Source of the DNA: Haploplasma axanthum
GTDB lineage: Bacteria > Bacillota_I > Bacilli_A > Acholeplasmatales > Acholeplasmataceae
Direction of reading: 5' to 3'
Length of the DNA stretch: 64,000 bases
Assembly (NCBI RefSeq): GCF_900660745.1
Contig: NZ_LR215048.1
Span: forward strand, 1-64,000
Of this stretch, positions 35,873-46,043 are shown in pieces (the first letter of the stretch is position 1; every line of letters starts with the position of its first letter). The notes under the pieces were generated by a model, which saw only the letters and a list, made by a program, of their open reading frames with translations, had not been told where the DNA came from and did not search any database. The translations under genes were made by a program, and so were the position numbers.

Positions 35873-37144
35873 CTATTCTCCGTTTCTATAATCAAGAATA
35901 ACTAATGTTTCAAATGAATTTGTCTCAGGAAACATTCTTATTGGATAAACTTCTTTAACTTCATATACACTATTAAAAATTCTTAAATCTCGTGCCAGTG
36001 TTCCAAGATCACAAGATAAATATATAATTCTACTGATCTTTTTACTTATTACTTCATTAACAAATGTTTCATACAATCCTGCTCTTGGTGGATCAACAAT
36101 AATTGTATCTGCACTATAATCTTTAATAACATCTTCAGCATTACCATTAACAATATTAATATTTGAATAAGCATTTTCATTCATTATCTTTTCAGCAAGC
36201 TTAACATTACTAATATTATTTTCAATCATTGTTATTTCATAGTTTTTATCTAAAATCTTATAACTTATACTACCAACACCACTATACGCATCGATAACTC
36301 TATTACCTTTAATATATTCCTTTATTTTTTTATAAGTAAGATTCATAACTTCCGTATTAATTTGCATAAAACTTTGATCATCAACTATAAGCATATCTTC
36401 TCTAATCTCATTAACACCATAAACTAATATTGATTCTTTTCCTAAAATTCTTTCATTAGTTTCCTTTATATTTATAGTTATTCCTTTTACTTTATCAAAA
36501 GTTTCTAACAAATCTATCAATTCATTAAGCCCCTTAAATTTTTTATTAGTTGTTATTATAGTTACTAAAATATCATTATTTGAATTACTCTTAAACATTA
36601 TATTTTTTAGCTTTGAACTATCAATGTTAATTTTTGATTCATTTATTCTATGAACCACTTCATTAACATACATATTAGCAAGAACAAAATTATCAACTCT
36701 AACTAAATCTAGACTATTTCTTTTGTATAATCCTAACTCAATCTTTTCTTTATCAAGAACATGATAAATAACTTTATTCCTATAATTAAGCTTTTTATTA
36801 TCTGTTATCGTATTAAAAACATTTAATTCCTTCTTTAAAGCTCTTTCTAATGTTTTCTTTGTAGTATTCATTTGCCACTCTAATTGTTTATCAAAACTTA
36901 AATGGGCTAAATTTAAACTTCCTAAAATATTATAATCACTTACTCTGTCAAGTGATTTCTTATTAACACTTTTTAATTCAGCAAAAGCTACATTCTTTTT
37001 TATTTTCTTTACTTCTACAGTTACTTCTTCATTAGTCAATGCTCCTGGAATATAAACATAAAATTCTTTATATTTTGCTACCCCATCAGCCTTGTAATCT
37101 AAATCTAGAACCTTAACTTCTATAATATCATTAACTTTCAACAT
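35873..37144 (-). CDS. 23S rRNA (uracil-C5) methyltransferase, RlmD/RlmCD type
   Basis: 423 aa: N-terminal TRAM domain (KVLDLDYKADGVAKYKEFYV), SAM-binding DAYSGVGSISYKIL, catalytic-loop DPPRAGLYETF and YLSCDLGTLARDL with the nucleophilic Cys. The first Cys cluster of RumA-type enzymes is absent: where CGGC would be, the sequence reads LGSLNLAHLSF. It may therefore lack the iron-sulfur cluster. Target uridine(s) not deducible. Confidence 0.88.
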   Translation of the reverse strand: MLKVNDIIEVKVLDLDYKADGVAKYKEFYVYIPGALTNEEVTVEVKKIKKNVAFAELKSVNKKSLDRVSDYNILGSLNLAHLSFDKQLEWQMNTTKKTLERALKKELNVFNTITDNKKLNYRNKVIYHVLDKEKIELGLYKRNSLDLVRVDNFVLANMYVNEVVHRINESKINIDSSKLKNIMFKSNSNNDILVTIITTNKKFKGLNELIDLLETFDKVKGITINIKETNERILGKESILVYGVNEIREDMLIVDDQSFMQINTEVMNLTYKKIKEYIKGNRVIDAYSGVGSISYKILDKNYEITMIENNISNVKLAEKIMNENAYSNINIVNGNAEDVIKDYSADTIIVDPPRAGLYETFVNEVISKKISRIIYLSCDLGTLARDLRIFNSVYEVKEVYPIRMFPETNSFETLVILDYRNGE

Positions 37145-37315
37145 ATTATCACCACTTATATTTTATCATAAAAAAGCCTCATAAATATATGTCTCTTATT
37201 TAAGATGAAAACACCACTTATTTCATAACTTATAAGATTTAAATTAACGAAAAAACATATCATCATTTAATCTAGAATTAACTATTTTAAGTTATTTATA
37301 GATATATTTTAACAT

Positions 37316-37344
37316 AAAAGGGCTTAAAACTATAAAGCCCTTTT
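37316..37344 (-). terminator. Terminator after the 513-aa protein gene
   Basis: Ten-bp stem AAAAGGGCTT / AAGCCCTTTT with 9-nt loop, downstream of the leftward gene. The region from here to 37144 is AT-rich and holds nothing else I can support. Confidence 0.65.
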
Positions 37345-37377
37345 GTTAAATAACATATTTAATTATTTATTTATGAT

Positions 37378-38919
37378 TTATATTAAATTATTAATTAAAT
37401 CTAGAATTTCGTTTTTTTCTTCTTCTGATAAATTATCAATTAAGTCAATCATTTCATCAACTGCAGTACTAATATCACTATTAGTTTGAATTAATCCTAA
37501 AATTTCAGTTGCTTTTGCTGCAATTACTGGAGACACCGTATTTCCAATCAAATTATCTAATACATCGCTTAATCCTGAAAAGTCATAATTAAAATGAATT
37601 AAATCATTATTGATTGTAATTGTTGTAAATGTGATTCCTTGTTGATCAAATTTAGCAAAGAAATCTTGAAGTAAAAATTTGTTGTTGTCAAATCCCATTT
37701 CTTCTGTTGCAAACATTGTTAATAATGCTGATATTTCAGTATTATCAAAATTTATCTCGCCAATGTTTAAATTTTTAATTTCAATTCCTAAATCAGAATC
37801 AATTTTTTCTAATCCAACATTAGCAATGATTGTTGTTTTAAAATAATTATTATCTTTACCAATCTTTATTGGGACGTTTAAATATACTTCATTATCTTTA
37901 ACTTCGATATAGAAAACTCCAATGATTATTTCATAATCTTTATATACTACTTGTTTCGATAAAACCCCATTTTCTAAAGCAAGTGAGTTTGCAAGTGAAT
38001 AATCAATTACTTTATTTAAATCTAGAGCACTAAATGAAATTGATTCTTCTTGAGAAATCAAACTTTGAAGTGCTTTATTTCTTAAGAAAATTTCTAACTC
38101 TATTTCAGAATTTATTTTATCGACTGCACTAATAACAACAGCCGCTTTATCATTCTTAATCTTGTTTAAATCTAGAGTTAGACCAAGTTTATTTGTACCA
38201 TTATCATCTTTAATACCAAATTCAACTAAGTCATTCTCAAATAAAACATCTAAAAGTAATGTCAATAATTCTTTATTCTCGTTAGCTTGATCAGCAAGCT
38301 TATATAAATCAACCTTTAATTCACGTTTTTTAATATCAAATGTTCCAATATCCCCAAGTATATTAGTCACCATTTGATTTAGATCTTGACCTGTAAATGT
38401 TTTTAAAATATTGGGTGACATACTAACAAGCCATGCAAGTGGTAAATTACCTACATTAATCTTTTTTAATTTAAGTACTATTTCTGATTTAGTGTTAACT
38501 ATTTCAAATGATAATGAAACACTTGTTTTATAAGTCATAATTTTCGCATTAATATGAACACCTGATATCACATTAATTGTATTTTCTTTATACTCAATCC
38601 ATGCTCCTTGAAACTTAATATTTTCATCTTCGTATAAGTATTCTGGATTAGTACTTGCAGTGAATTGTTTTAAGAGTTGTTTTTTTATCTCAATATTAGC
38701 AGTATTCTCTGAAATGCCTATATTAAGTGTTTTATCATTATTTGTATCATCTATTAATTCATCTAACTCTTCAATGACAATTGTCTCTAAATCTTTAGAT
38801 ACTGTTATATCAGGAACTTTTACAGATTTATGCATTAAAACTAAAAGTATTGTAACTAATAAAAGAATTATTCCAATTATCCATAATAATATTTTAATAG
38901 GTGCTAGAAGTAATTTCAT
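37378..38919 (-). CDS. Large extracytoplasmic anchored protein of unknown function
   Basis: 513 aa. A single N-terminal membrane helix (IKILLWIIGIILLLVTILLV) is followed by about 480 residues of repeating amphipathic beta and helix segments, such as NKLGLTLDLNKIKNDK, SALDLNKVIDYSLANS and IGEINFDNTEISALL. No catalytic motif, lipobox or LPXTG. The pattern resembles large lipid-binding-like beta scaffolds (TULIP/AsmA types), which is speculation. Monocistronic. Confidence 0.7.
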   Translation of the reverse strand: MKLLLAPIKILLWIIGIILLLVTILLVLMHKSVKVPDITVSKDLETIVIEELDELIDDTNNDKTLNIGISENTANIEIKKQLLKQFTASTNPEYLYEDENIKFQGAWIEYKENTINVISGVHINAKIMTYKTSVSLSFEIVNTKSEIVLKLKKINVGNLPLAWLVSMSPNILKTFTGQDLNQMVTNILGDIGTFDIKKRELKVDLYKLADQANENKELLTLLLDVLFENDLVEFGIKDDNGTNKLGLTLDLNKIKNDKAAVVISAVDKINSEIELEIFLRNKALQSLISQEESISFSALDLNKVIDYSLANSLALENGVLSKQVVYKDYEIIIGVFYIEVKDNEVYLNVPIKIGKDNNYFKTTIIANVGLEKIDSDLGIEIKNLNIGEINFDNTEISALLTMFATEEMGFDNNKFLLQDFFAKFDQQGITFTTITINNDLIHFNYDFSGLSDVLDNLIGNTVSPVIAAKATEILGLIQTNSDISTAVDEMIDLIDNLSEEEKNEILDLINNLI

Positions 38920-39207
38920 TCTATCCCTCCTTTTGCTGTAATATTATATTATTTTTAATGAAAAAGCAAACACTTTGAATGTTAAAGTAATTAAATATTG
39001 TTGAATTATTTTCATTCTTCTTTCCAAGATAAAAAATCATAACATTATGACAATATTATAAATATAAAAACTATGAATACTTTTTCAAGATTGTAACCCA
39101 TTATTAAAATTATAGTTATGCTTTTGATTACTCTTTTCACTATTTTTTCTCTTATTTAAAAAGCAATTTTCATAATCATTTGATAGATTCTTGTAATAAT
39201 AAAAAAA

Positions 39208-39224
39208 CATTCCAAAAAGGAATG
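39208..39224 (-). terminator. Terminator of the tsaD operon
   Basis: CATTCC-AAAAA-GGAATG followed by a T run on the minus strand, just after tsaD. Confidence 0.75.
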
Positions 39225-39229
39225 CCATT

Positions 39230-40225
39230 TTAATATTCATCTTTAGTTGAAAAGCCTTTAACCAAGTAATTATGTGTTGGTTCTTCATGTTTTATTTGTT
39301 CAAATGCTGCTGCTGCAATCATTGCCGCATTATCTGTACAATATTTAAAACTTGGAATAACTATTTCATAACCTTCTACTTCATTAAATATTCTTTCTCT
39401 TAAACTCTTGTTTGCTGCAACACCACCTGCAAGAATTATTTGCTTAACTTTAAAATTTTCTGCTGCAAGCTTAGTTTTAGAAATTAAAACATCAATAACA
39501 CTATTTTGGAAAGAAGCACACATATCATTAATATTTACTTCTTCACCCTTTTGATTTAAATTATGAACCTTATTTATAACAGCACTTTTTAATCCTGAAA
39601 AACTAAAGTCATAACTATCTTTCTCTAACGTAACTCTTGGAAGGTCATATGTATCTTTACCTTCTTTTGCTAATCTATCAACAACAGGTCCTCCTGGATA
39701 TGATAAACCAAGTGTTCTAGCTACTTTATCATAAGCTTCACCTACTGCATCATCAAGAGTCGATCCAATTATTTTAAAATCAAAATGATCTTTCATATAA
39801 ATAAGTTCAGTATGTCCTCCACTAACTAATAATGCTAAAAGTGGAAATTTCATTTCATTTTCAATACTTGATGCATAAATATGTCCAATTAAATGGTTAA
39901 CACCAATGATTGGTTTATTATGTGCAAAAGCAAATGCAGTTGCTGCATTAATACCTACTAATAATGAACCAATTAAACCTGGACCTTTTGTCACAGCAAC
40001 TAAATCAATATCTTTAATGTCAATATTTGCATTAGTAATTGCTTCATTAAAAACTTTCGTTACATGAGCTACATGGTTTCTACTTGCTATTTCAGGGACA
40101 ACTCCACCATATAGTTTATGAATATCTATTTGAGATAGTACAACATGTGATAATACTTCTTTTCCATCTTTTAAGATTGCTACACTAGTTTCATCACAAC
40201 TACTCTCTACTGCTAAAATTATCAT
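39230..40225 (-). CDS. tsaD: tRNA N6-threonylcarbamoyltransferase TsaD
   Basis: 331 aa. ASKHA/Kae1 fold with the metal ligands [41 protein letters not shown] and [11 protein letters not shown]. Transfers threonylcarbamoyl to A37 of ANN-decoding tRNAs together with TsaB and TsaE, both encoded just upstream in the same operon. Confidence 0.96.
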   Translation of the reverse strand: MIILAVESSCDETSVAILKDGKEVLSHVVLSQIDIHKLYGGVVPEIASRNHVAHVTKVFNEAITNANIDIKDIDLVAVTKGPGLIGSLLVGINAATAFAFAHNKPIIGVNHLIGHIYASSIENEMKFPLLALLVSGGHTELIYMKDHFDFKIIGSTLDDAVGEAYDKVARTLGLSYPGGPVVDRLAKEGKDTYDLPRVTLEKDSYDFSFSGLKSAVINKVHNLNQKGEEVNINDMCASFQNSVIDVLISKTKLAAENFKVKQIILAGGVAANKSLRERIFNEVEGYEIVIPSFKYCTDNAAMIAAAAFEQIKHEEPTHNYLVKGFSTKDEY

Positions 40226-40228
40226 TAT

Positions 40229-40657
40229 TTACACTTCCTTCATTAATACTAAAGCATCTTCATTTTCATAATAGTTCTTTCTTGTATATGCTTTTAAAAA
40301 ACCATTTTTAGTATAGAAGCGTTTAGCCTTAGTATTACTCTTTCTCACTTCAAGAGAAATATTTTTAACATTTAATTTTGTAATATATTCCAAACAGTAA
40401 TCAAAAAGTTCTTGACCATACCCTTGATTTTGATGATTGGTACTAATAACAAAATTCATCATCTCAGCAGAATCATCATAAATTCTAAATCCAATATATC
40501 CAATTATTTCATTATTAATCAAATAAACAAAATAATGGGCAAATGGGTTAACATTTAATTCATCATATAAAAAATCAATTCCTAATGTATTTCCTAAAAC
40601 TTTACTTTCGATTTGTGTGACTTTAACAATATCACTTATGATCATTTTTCTTATCAT
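40229..40657 (-). CDS. rimI: RimI-like protein N-acetyltransferase
   Basis: 142 aa GNAT: AEMMNFVISTNHQNQGYGQE is the acetyl-CoA loop and SLEVRKSNTKAKRFYTKNGF the RimI-type beta-bulge and helix. Between tsaB (26-bp overlap) and tsaD, the standard location of rimI. Likely acetylates an N-terminus, classically of ribosomal protein S18. Confidence 0.88.
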   Translation of the reverse strand: MIRKMIISDIVKVTQIESKVLGNTLGIDFLYDELNVNPFAHYFVYLINNEIIGYIGFRIYDDSAEMMNFVISTNHQNQGYGQELFDYCLEYITKLNVKNISLEVRKSNTKAKRFYTKNGFLKAYTRKNYYENEDALVLMKEV

Positions 40658-41213
40658 AGTTAGTTTCTGCTTCCGTCTTTCTTAAGTAATTTGGTTCAAG
40701 CTCATGAATATTTTCATTTAAAATTGAGTTTTCACTTACTAAATGTAAGTCAACTTTAATTGTTTCTGGTGTTATAACAATTAAATTTTTCTCATTTTTA
40801 ATTTCATCAAATGATAAATAATCATCTTCCATAATTGTTTTTCCATTTTCAAATTTACCAACAAAATAATACCCTCTTCTTGCATCAATTGCTGATAATA
40901 CATTTTGATATCCTGTTGATAATAAATTTAAGCTGCTAATTGTTTTTAGTTTAATATTTTTCGTATAAGCAAGCATCTTAGCAACAGTTACTGCAACTCT
41001 TGCTCCCGTATATGAACCTGGGCCAACACCAACTATGATTGTTTCAATATCGTCAATTTTAAGATTATTTTTTTCTAGTAAATCCTTAATCATTTCTACT
41101 ACATATGCTGCATTATCATTCTTACCAATTCTAGTTATATAGTCAGCTTCTTTTTCATTAATTAATCCGATATATAAAAGATTAGTTGATGCATCAATAA
41201 TTAATTCTTTCAT
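40632..41213 (-). CDS. tsaB: TsaB, partner of TsaD in t6A synthesis
   Basis: 193 aa. Opening IDASTNLLYIGLI, and the family motif GVGPGSYTGARVAVTVAKML. TsaB is the inactive Kae1 paralogue that scaffolds TsaD. Overlaps tsaE and rimI by a few bases. Confidence 0.93.
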   Translation of the reverse strand: MKELIIDASTNLLYIGLINEKEADYITRIGKNDNAAYVVEMIKDLLEKNNLKIDDIETIIVGVGPGSYTGARVAVTVAKMLAYTKNIKLKTISSLNLLSTGYQNVLSAIDARRGYYFVGKFENGKTIMEDDYLSFDEIKNEKNLIVITPETIKVDLHLVSENSILNENIHELEPNYLRKTEAETNYDKKNDHK

Positions 41214-41662
41214 ATTTTATCTATTACCTCTTTATAATTACCTTGATATGTTATTTCAAATTCACGATAGTCATTATTACCCGTTATTGAAATTTTAATG
41301 AATTCTTTTGGTAATAATTCTATAACTTGAAATGGCCATTCAATAACAACAACGCTATCTAAATCATCAACATATTCTTCTAAATCAAAATCCATACCAA
41401 CTTCTGTTAAACGATATAAATCTAGATGGTATAATTTTTTAGAATTATTTTCATATTCTTTTAAAATAGTAAATGTTGGACTCGTTATAGTTGATTTAAT
41501 CCCTAGTCCTTCGGCAATTCCTTTCGTTAGAGTTGTTTTGCCTGCTGCAAGATCACCATCAAGTAAAATAACTATATGCCTATCTCCAATAGCTTTTCCA
41601 ATCCTTATTCCTAGATCAATTGTTTCATGATAACTATTAGTCTTTACTATCATCTTTTTCAT
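41210..41662 (-). CDS. tsaE: TsaE, ATPase of t6A synthesis
   Basis: 150 aa. P-loop LDGDLAAGKTTLTKGIAEGL, switch-like SPTFTILKEYEN, and LYHLDLYRL. It opens the TsaBD complex with ATP. Overlaps the S1 gene upstream; an internal ATG (MIVKTNSYHET) is an alternative start. Confidence 0.93.
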   Translation of the reverse strand: MKKMIVKTNSYHETIDLGIRIGKAIGDRHIVILLDGDLAAGKTTLTKGIAEGLGIKSTITSPTFTILKEYENNSKKLYHLDLYRLTEVGMDFDLEEYVDDLDSVVVIEWPFQVIELLPKEFIKISITGNNDYREFEITYQGNYKEVIDKI

Positions 41663-41984
41663 TTTCCTTCTTCTTTTCTAAAATCCATTTAGGTAATTGT
41701 CTATTTAAAGAATGAAATCCAATTTTCATTGGAACACTTTTTACTATTTTCTTGTGGATATGATGATTTCTCTTGTAACTTAGTTTTAATCTATTTTCAT
41801 CACAAACTTCTAAAACAAGTAAATCAACCAAATCTCCAACCATAAAAATCTGCTCAATACTATTAATATATTGATCAGATATTTCCGAAATATGGACTAG
41901 ACCTTCATATTCGCCACAATTGACAAACATACCATAGTCTTGAAATCCAACTATTTTACATGTAATAACTTTATTCTTTTTCAT
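41637..41984 (-). CDS. Small S1-domain RNA-binding protein
   Basis: 115 aa: one S1 domain (KIVGFQDYGMFVNCGEYEG, LVHISEISDQYI) over residues 1-70 and a basic-acidic tail. Similar to the YabR/YugI (CvfD) class of ribosome-associated general-stress proteins. First gene of the tsaE-tsaB-rimI-tsaD operon, an unusual partner. Confidence 0.8.
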   Translation of the reverse strand: MKKNKVITCKIVGFQDYGMFVNCGEYEGLVHISEISDQYINSIEQIFMVGDLVDLLVLEVCDENRLKLSYKRNHHIHKKIVKSVPMKIGFHSLNRQLPKWILEKKKENEKDDSKD

Positions 41985-41999
41985 ATTAAAAACCTCATT

Positions 42000-42816
42000 T
42001 ATAATTATAGCATAATTTAGTATTTATTAATTATTTTAAGTTTTCAATTTTTAAATATTATCAACAATTCCATATATAAAAATAGCAGATTACAATCTAT
42101 CGTATTATTATCAAACAAACTAAATTACATTGGTGTTTTTAATAAATATATTAAAATAGATAAAAGTTTCTTAATCAATTCAATTTATTGAATCATTTTA
42201 AACTCACTATTTATTGTAAATAATATTTTCTCATATAAAAAAACAAACTAATTTTGAGTTTTATCGTCTTCTAAACAAACCAGAAGTAATCTAAAATTAT
42301 CTCTTGCTAGTTTTAAAAAACCTTTAATTACTTCAAACACTAGATATCAAAAATTAGCATAAATTATTGCAATTTCACTCATAACATAAATTTTTAAACT
42401 CTTATATATACAATAATCACCAATATTGTAAAATTCAAAGATTAGTACTTATTATTATTTGCAGCGTTAGCGATTTTATCAAGACTATATTAGAATATTT
42501 GAAGTTTCTTTTAATGCTTTTAAAACTATATCATTTCTTTACTTAACAGTTTTTTTGTATTATTACGTAAAAAAACAAGTATTGTTATATTTCAAACTTT
42601 ACTTGTTTTGCATGTTTATTTATTATCCACAATCTTTCAGTATTTTCAACAAAAATAATAGTATCTACAAATAAACTAAAAGTAATATATATGAAAAAAT
42701 AACCTTATTCTTACAATTCTAAAATTAAAAAATCTTACTAAATTCCACTTTATCAAACCTTTATTTATAACTACAAAATATTTACTTAATTATGGATTTT
42801 AGAATCCATTTAGAAC
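42000..42816. other. AT-rich gap with a terminator-like hairpin
   Basis: No gene is supported. A 10-bp stem AAAACAAGTA (42572-42581) / TACTTGTTTT (42600-42609) is followed by TTT-rich DNA, and around 42230-42350 the minus strand has a short open run (FLKLARDNFRLLLVCLEDD) that may be the eroded end of a gene. Upstream of the S1 operon on the right side of 41984 there must be a promoter, but no strong consensus is visible. Confidence 0.45.
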
Positions 42817-44541
42817 TTACTTGTAACCAAACTTTATATCACCAATAACAATTCTGCCTAAATTTCTTGTCCCATTTGGATCATCATGTTCAAGAATAAT
42901 TCTAAGTTTTGATATACTGCCAAAAGAAAAATAATATTTTTTAGAATTGTCTTTACCTCGTAATATATCATACATTACAAAATTGTAATGTTTTCGCCAT
43001 ACTTTTCCATCAAAAACTTCAATATACATCCTTGAATTATTATCATGTAGGTTTTCACTACTTCCCCACATTGATAAACTTATATCCATACTAGTTATTT
43101 TAACATTAGAAAACTCATAATCAATAAAAGCTTTTCCAGCATTTTTCTTATTAGAAGAAAGGACTAGGTATTTTTCTTGTGGTTTATTATTAGAATCGTA
43201 GCTTTGTACATATCCACTTCTCAATCTCGTAATTTTTAAGTCGTTTTGTTCAATAAAGGAATGTTTAGTTTCTCTTGAATCAAAAAAATATTGACCTGGA
43301 AATCCATAAAAATGTGGATTAATTGATTTAAAATTTTCTACTTCTTCAGTAACTATTACTCCCCATAAGCTACCATCAATTAATGCTTCCATATCTAAAT
43401 ACGTATACTTATTTTGACTATAACCAAAATTTGGTCTTGTTAAAAACATTATATCCTCATGTTTTTCCCCATTATCATCGATTGTTATCCATTTTTCATA
43501 TCCGTATATTCCAAAATAATGTGATGAATAATTCGTAATATCTTTAAGCCACGAATAACTATCAGTCATAAGTGACGTCCAAACAACTACAGGCATACCT
43601 TTGTTTATAGACTCATATATTGCATTTATTTTAGTTGCGTTTTTATTAAGCAAATTATAATGACTTATTTTAAAAGAATCCTCATAACCATAACTTTTTA
43701 AAGTCATTTTTAATCCTTTAATATAATCGGTAGGTTCGCAAAAAGTTGATTTATCACCAATACCAATCTCATATGTTTTTGTGTTACTAAAAACTCTTGT
43801 TGCTAAATCAACTCTTTCATTAAATTCTTGTGGTGTATCAGTAGCAATAACATTATCTCTTGCATTTGATAGAATTCTTTTATATCCTTTATACCTACCT
43901 AAAAAATCTAAATGTCCAATCATAGACAATGGTCCACATCCACCATACGAACTTTTAATACCACTATTCTCTTTAGCTTTTGCTAAATCACCATTTGTAA
44001 TTTCCATATCTGCATATGTTATTCTTCCTTGTACTTCTACTGGAATACCGTTAGTGATATCATTTATATTCTTCATTTCTTTACTATAAGTAGTTATTCC
44101 GTTATATTTTGCAAGCAAGTAATCATCAATTGTTTTTATTATAATACTCCTGCTAAATGCATATTGAGCTATAAAATGTTCATCATTAACAATGATTTCA
44201 TCATAATTCCATATCTTACCATCACTATCTTTCTTCCAACCTTGAAAAAGCAAATTCATGACTCCCCCATTAATATTTACTTTTTTTGTTGGTGCCGTAA
44301 TATACGGCAGTACTTCGTATCTTTCATATACACGAGGCTCCATATACTTAGATCCATTTAATTCGCCACCGTTCAAATCAAATGTAACAGTGCACTTAGT
44401 CACTGTATCATAATCATCATATCCATTCACTGAATTTAGAACAATGGAATCGCTTTGTACTAGATCGTAATCTTTATTTTCTTTACTAGTGAAAATAAAC
44501 AAAACAATAATCATTTGAATAATTAATAGTATTTTTCTCAT
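42817..44541 (-). CDS. Secreted C39-like cysteine peptidase with an InlB-type repeat
   Basis: 574 aa from ATG 44541 (AAGGA just before), which puts the hydrophobic export segment ILLIIQMIIVLFIF at the N-terminus; a start 51 bases upstream would bury it. Residues about 50-125 look like a Listeria-Bacteroides (InlB B) repeat: VTFDLNGGELNG ... FQGWKKDSDGKIWNYDE. The catalytic core follows: SSYGGCGPLSMIGHLDF with C202 and NYSSHYFGIYGYEKW with H341, the Cys/His pair of papain-like C39-type peptidases. The C-terminal part is a beta-sandwich (VKITSMDISLSMW), maybe carbohydrate-binding. Monocistronic beside an IS element. Confidence 0.75.
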   Translation of the reverse strand: MRKILLIIQMIIVLFIFTSKENKDYDLVQSDSIVLNSVNGYDDYDTVTKCTVTFDLNGGELNGSKYMEPRVYERYEVLPYITAPTKKVNINGGVMNLLFQGWKKDSDGKIWNYDEIIVNDEHFIAQYAFSRSIIIKTIDDYLLAKYNGITTYSKEMKNINDITNGIPVEVQGRITYADMEITNGDLAKAKENSGIKSSYGGCGPLSMIGHLDFLGRYKGYKRILSNARDNVIATDTPQEFNERVDLATRVFSNTKTYEIGIGDKSTFCEPTDYIKGLKMTLKSYGYEDSFKISHYNLLNKNATKINAIYESINKGMPVVVWTSLMTDSYSWLKDITNYSSHYFGIYGYEKWITIDDNGEKHEDIMFLTRPNFGYSQNKYTYLDMEALIDGSLWGVIVTEEVENFKSINPHFYGFPGQYFFDSRETKHSFIEQNDLKITRLRSGYVQSYDSNNKPQEKYLVLSSNKKNAGKAFIDYEFSNVKITSMDISLSMWGSSENLHDNNSRMYIEVFDGKVWRKHYNFVMYDILRGKDNSKKYYFSFGSISKLRIILEHDDPNGTRNLGRIVIGDIKFGYK

Positions 44542-44550
44542 TTTTTCCTT

Positions 44551-44590
44551 GTATACTCTATTTATGATTATAGTAGTTAAACGAGTATAC
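44551..44590. promoter_or_regulatory. Inverted repeat around the peptidase -10 box
   Basis: Perfect 8-bp arms GTATACTC (44551-44558) and GAGTATAC (44583-44590) enclose a minus-strand TATAAT (44567-44572), directly before the peptidase start. Likely an operator. No cognate regulator is adjacent. Confidence 0.5.
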
Positions 44591-44624
44591 ATTCCTTTCT
44601 TATATTTTTATACTATAATCTATA

Positions 44625-44797
44625 TATGGTACTGTGGATTTGGTTCATTTTTTTGTAGCTTTGACTACCCTAAGGAGACTCTTACCACAGTCCTATTTTT
44701 TAACTAGCAATAAGTTATTTAGCGCATGACGCTCGATCACAAGAATATAGGAAATAGGATCTCGTGTGCAAACAACAGTGCCAAATAAATTAAAGAG
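44625..44797 (+). ncRNA. Candidate IS110 bridge RNA / structured left end
   Basis: A TATAAT at 44614-44619 is placed to start a transcript at about 44625. Dyads follow: ACTGTGG (44631-44637) / CCACAGT (44685-44691), CCTATTT (44692-44698) / AAATAGG (44752-44758) and AGCG-CATGA-CGCT (44721-44733). In IS110-group elements the 5' non-coding end encodes a bridge RNA that pairs with donor and target DNA. Function assigned by position and structure only. Confidence 0.5.
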
Positions 44798-44806
44798 GTG
44801 ATTCAT

Positions 44807-45973
44807 ATGTATCTAGTCGGTATCGACATCGCTAAATACAGCCACCAGTGTTTTATGGCTACAACACATGGTGAAGTTATCAATGAATTTTCATTTGATA
44901 ATAATTATAACGGGTTTAAGTTACTACTTAAACATTTAAGTGCTCTAGATCAATCTTTAGAAATAAAAATAGGTCTTGAAGCTACAGGACACTACGGCAA
45001 TACTTTAAAACAATCATTAAGTGCACACGGTTATACCTTCTTAGAGTTTAACCCTTATCTTGCCAAACAGTTTTTTAAATCCACCACGATAAGAAAAACT
45101 AAAACCGACAAGGTTGATGCACGATTATTATCAAGTATGTTAGCGTCTGTAGACTACAAGACCTTACATACTAAATATTACCATATTAATGAATTAAAAT
45201 CACTTACTAGAACTAGAAGTAGTTTAATTGACTCTAGATCAAATACTTTAGTACAAATAACTAACGCTCTAGATATTATCTTTCCAGAGTTTAAATCTCA
45301 TTTTAACAATAGATTAGGCCTTACAGCGCTTTATATTCTAAAGAAGTATAAAACTCCTGAAAGAATAAGTAAATTGTCTAAAGACCAATTTGAAGCAATT
45401 TCAAATAAATCAATGGGTAAATTTACCTATCCAAAGTTTTTAAAACTTAAGGAATTAGCTAGTGATACCATTGGTATAAAATCCAATTCTATCGTTACAG
45501 TAATGTTAGTTCACATTGATTTATTCCATTCCATTAATAATAATATTGAAATGCTAGAAACTGAAATTAAATCTATAATGAATTTAACAAATTGTAAAAT
45601 GATTACTATTCCAGGTATATCTTTGATGTCTGCCGCTACTATACTTGGTGAAGTGACGGATTTTAATAACTTTTCTAATCCTTCCAAATTAATAGCATTT
45701 ACAGGTTTTGATATAGCAATACATCAATCAGGCGAATCCATGTCTCATGGTAGATTAGTTAAACGCAGCTCTTCTTTACTTCGAAAGACTATTTGGAATT
45801 TAGTCATCGGAAGTATTAGATTAATACCTGAAATAACTGAATATTATCATAAGAAGCGTGCTGAAGGAAAACATCGTAATGTTATTTTTTCAGCAATATC
45901 TCGTAAACTAATTCGCATCATATATCATTTAGAAACTAATAACATTAATTACGATAAAACTAAGATTAGATAA
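44807..45973 (+). CDS. IS110-family DEDD transposase/recombinase
   Basis: 388 aa from the ATG at 44807 with AAAGAGGTG before it. N-terminal RuvC-like DEDD domain: VGIDIAKYSHQC, GLEATGHYGNTL, KTDKVDARLL. C-terminal Tnp_20 domain: TIPGISLMSAATILGEVTDF and HQSGESMSHGRLVKRSSSLL with the candidate catalytic serine. Full length, no frame break, so probably active. Confidence 0.92.
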   Translation: MYLVGIDIAKYSHQCFMATTHGEVINEFSFDNNYNGFKLLLKHLSALDQSLEIKIGLEATGHYGNTLKQSLSAHGYTFLEFNPYLAKQFFKSTTIRKTKTDKVDARLLSSMLASVDYKTLHTKYYHINELKSLTRTRSSLIDSRSNTLVQITNALDIIFPEFKSHFNNRLGLTALYILKKYKTPERISKLSKDQFEAISNKSMGKFTYPKFLKLKELASDTIGIKSNSIVTVMLVHIDLFHSINNNIEMLETEIKSIMNLTNCKMITIPGISLMSAATILGEVTDFNNFSNPSKLIAFTGFDIAIHQSGESMSHGRLVKRSSSLLRKTIWNLVIGSIRLIPEITEYYHKKRAEGKHRNVIFSAISRKLIRIIYHLETNNINYDKTKIR

Positions 45974-46016
45974 ATATTACATAGCCAATTATTTATTTAA
46001 TAAATCCTTTTTTATT

Positions 46017-46043
46017 AACCTAATACTTTCAATTAGGTTTTTT
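46017..46043 (+). terminator. Terminator after the IS110 transposase
   Basis: AACCTAAT / ATTAGGTT with 7-nt loop followed by a T run. Confidence 0.75.

Noticed and set aside
39085-39288. 67-aa minus-strand frame overlapping the end of tsaD
   Set aside because: It overlaps tsaD and its terminator hairpin, has no ribosome-binding site and low-complexity composition.
43562-43580. TGACGTCC in the peptidase gene as a tenth octamer
   Set aside because: It is only a 7 of 8 match outside the phage and expected by chance.
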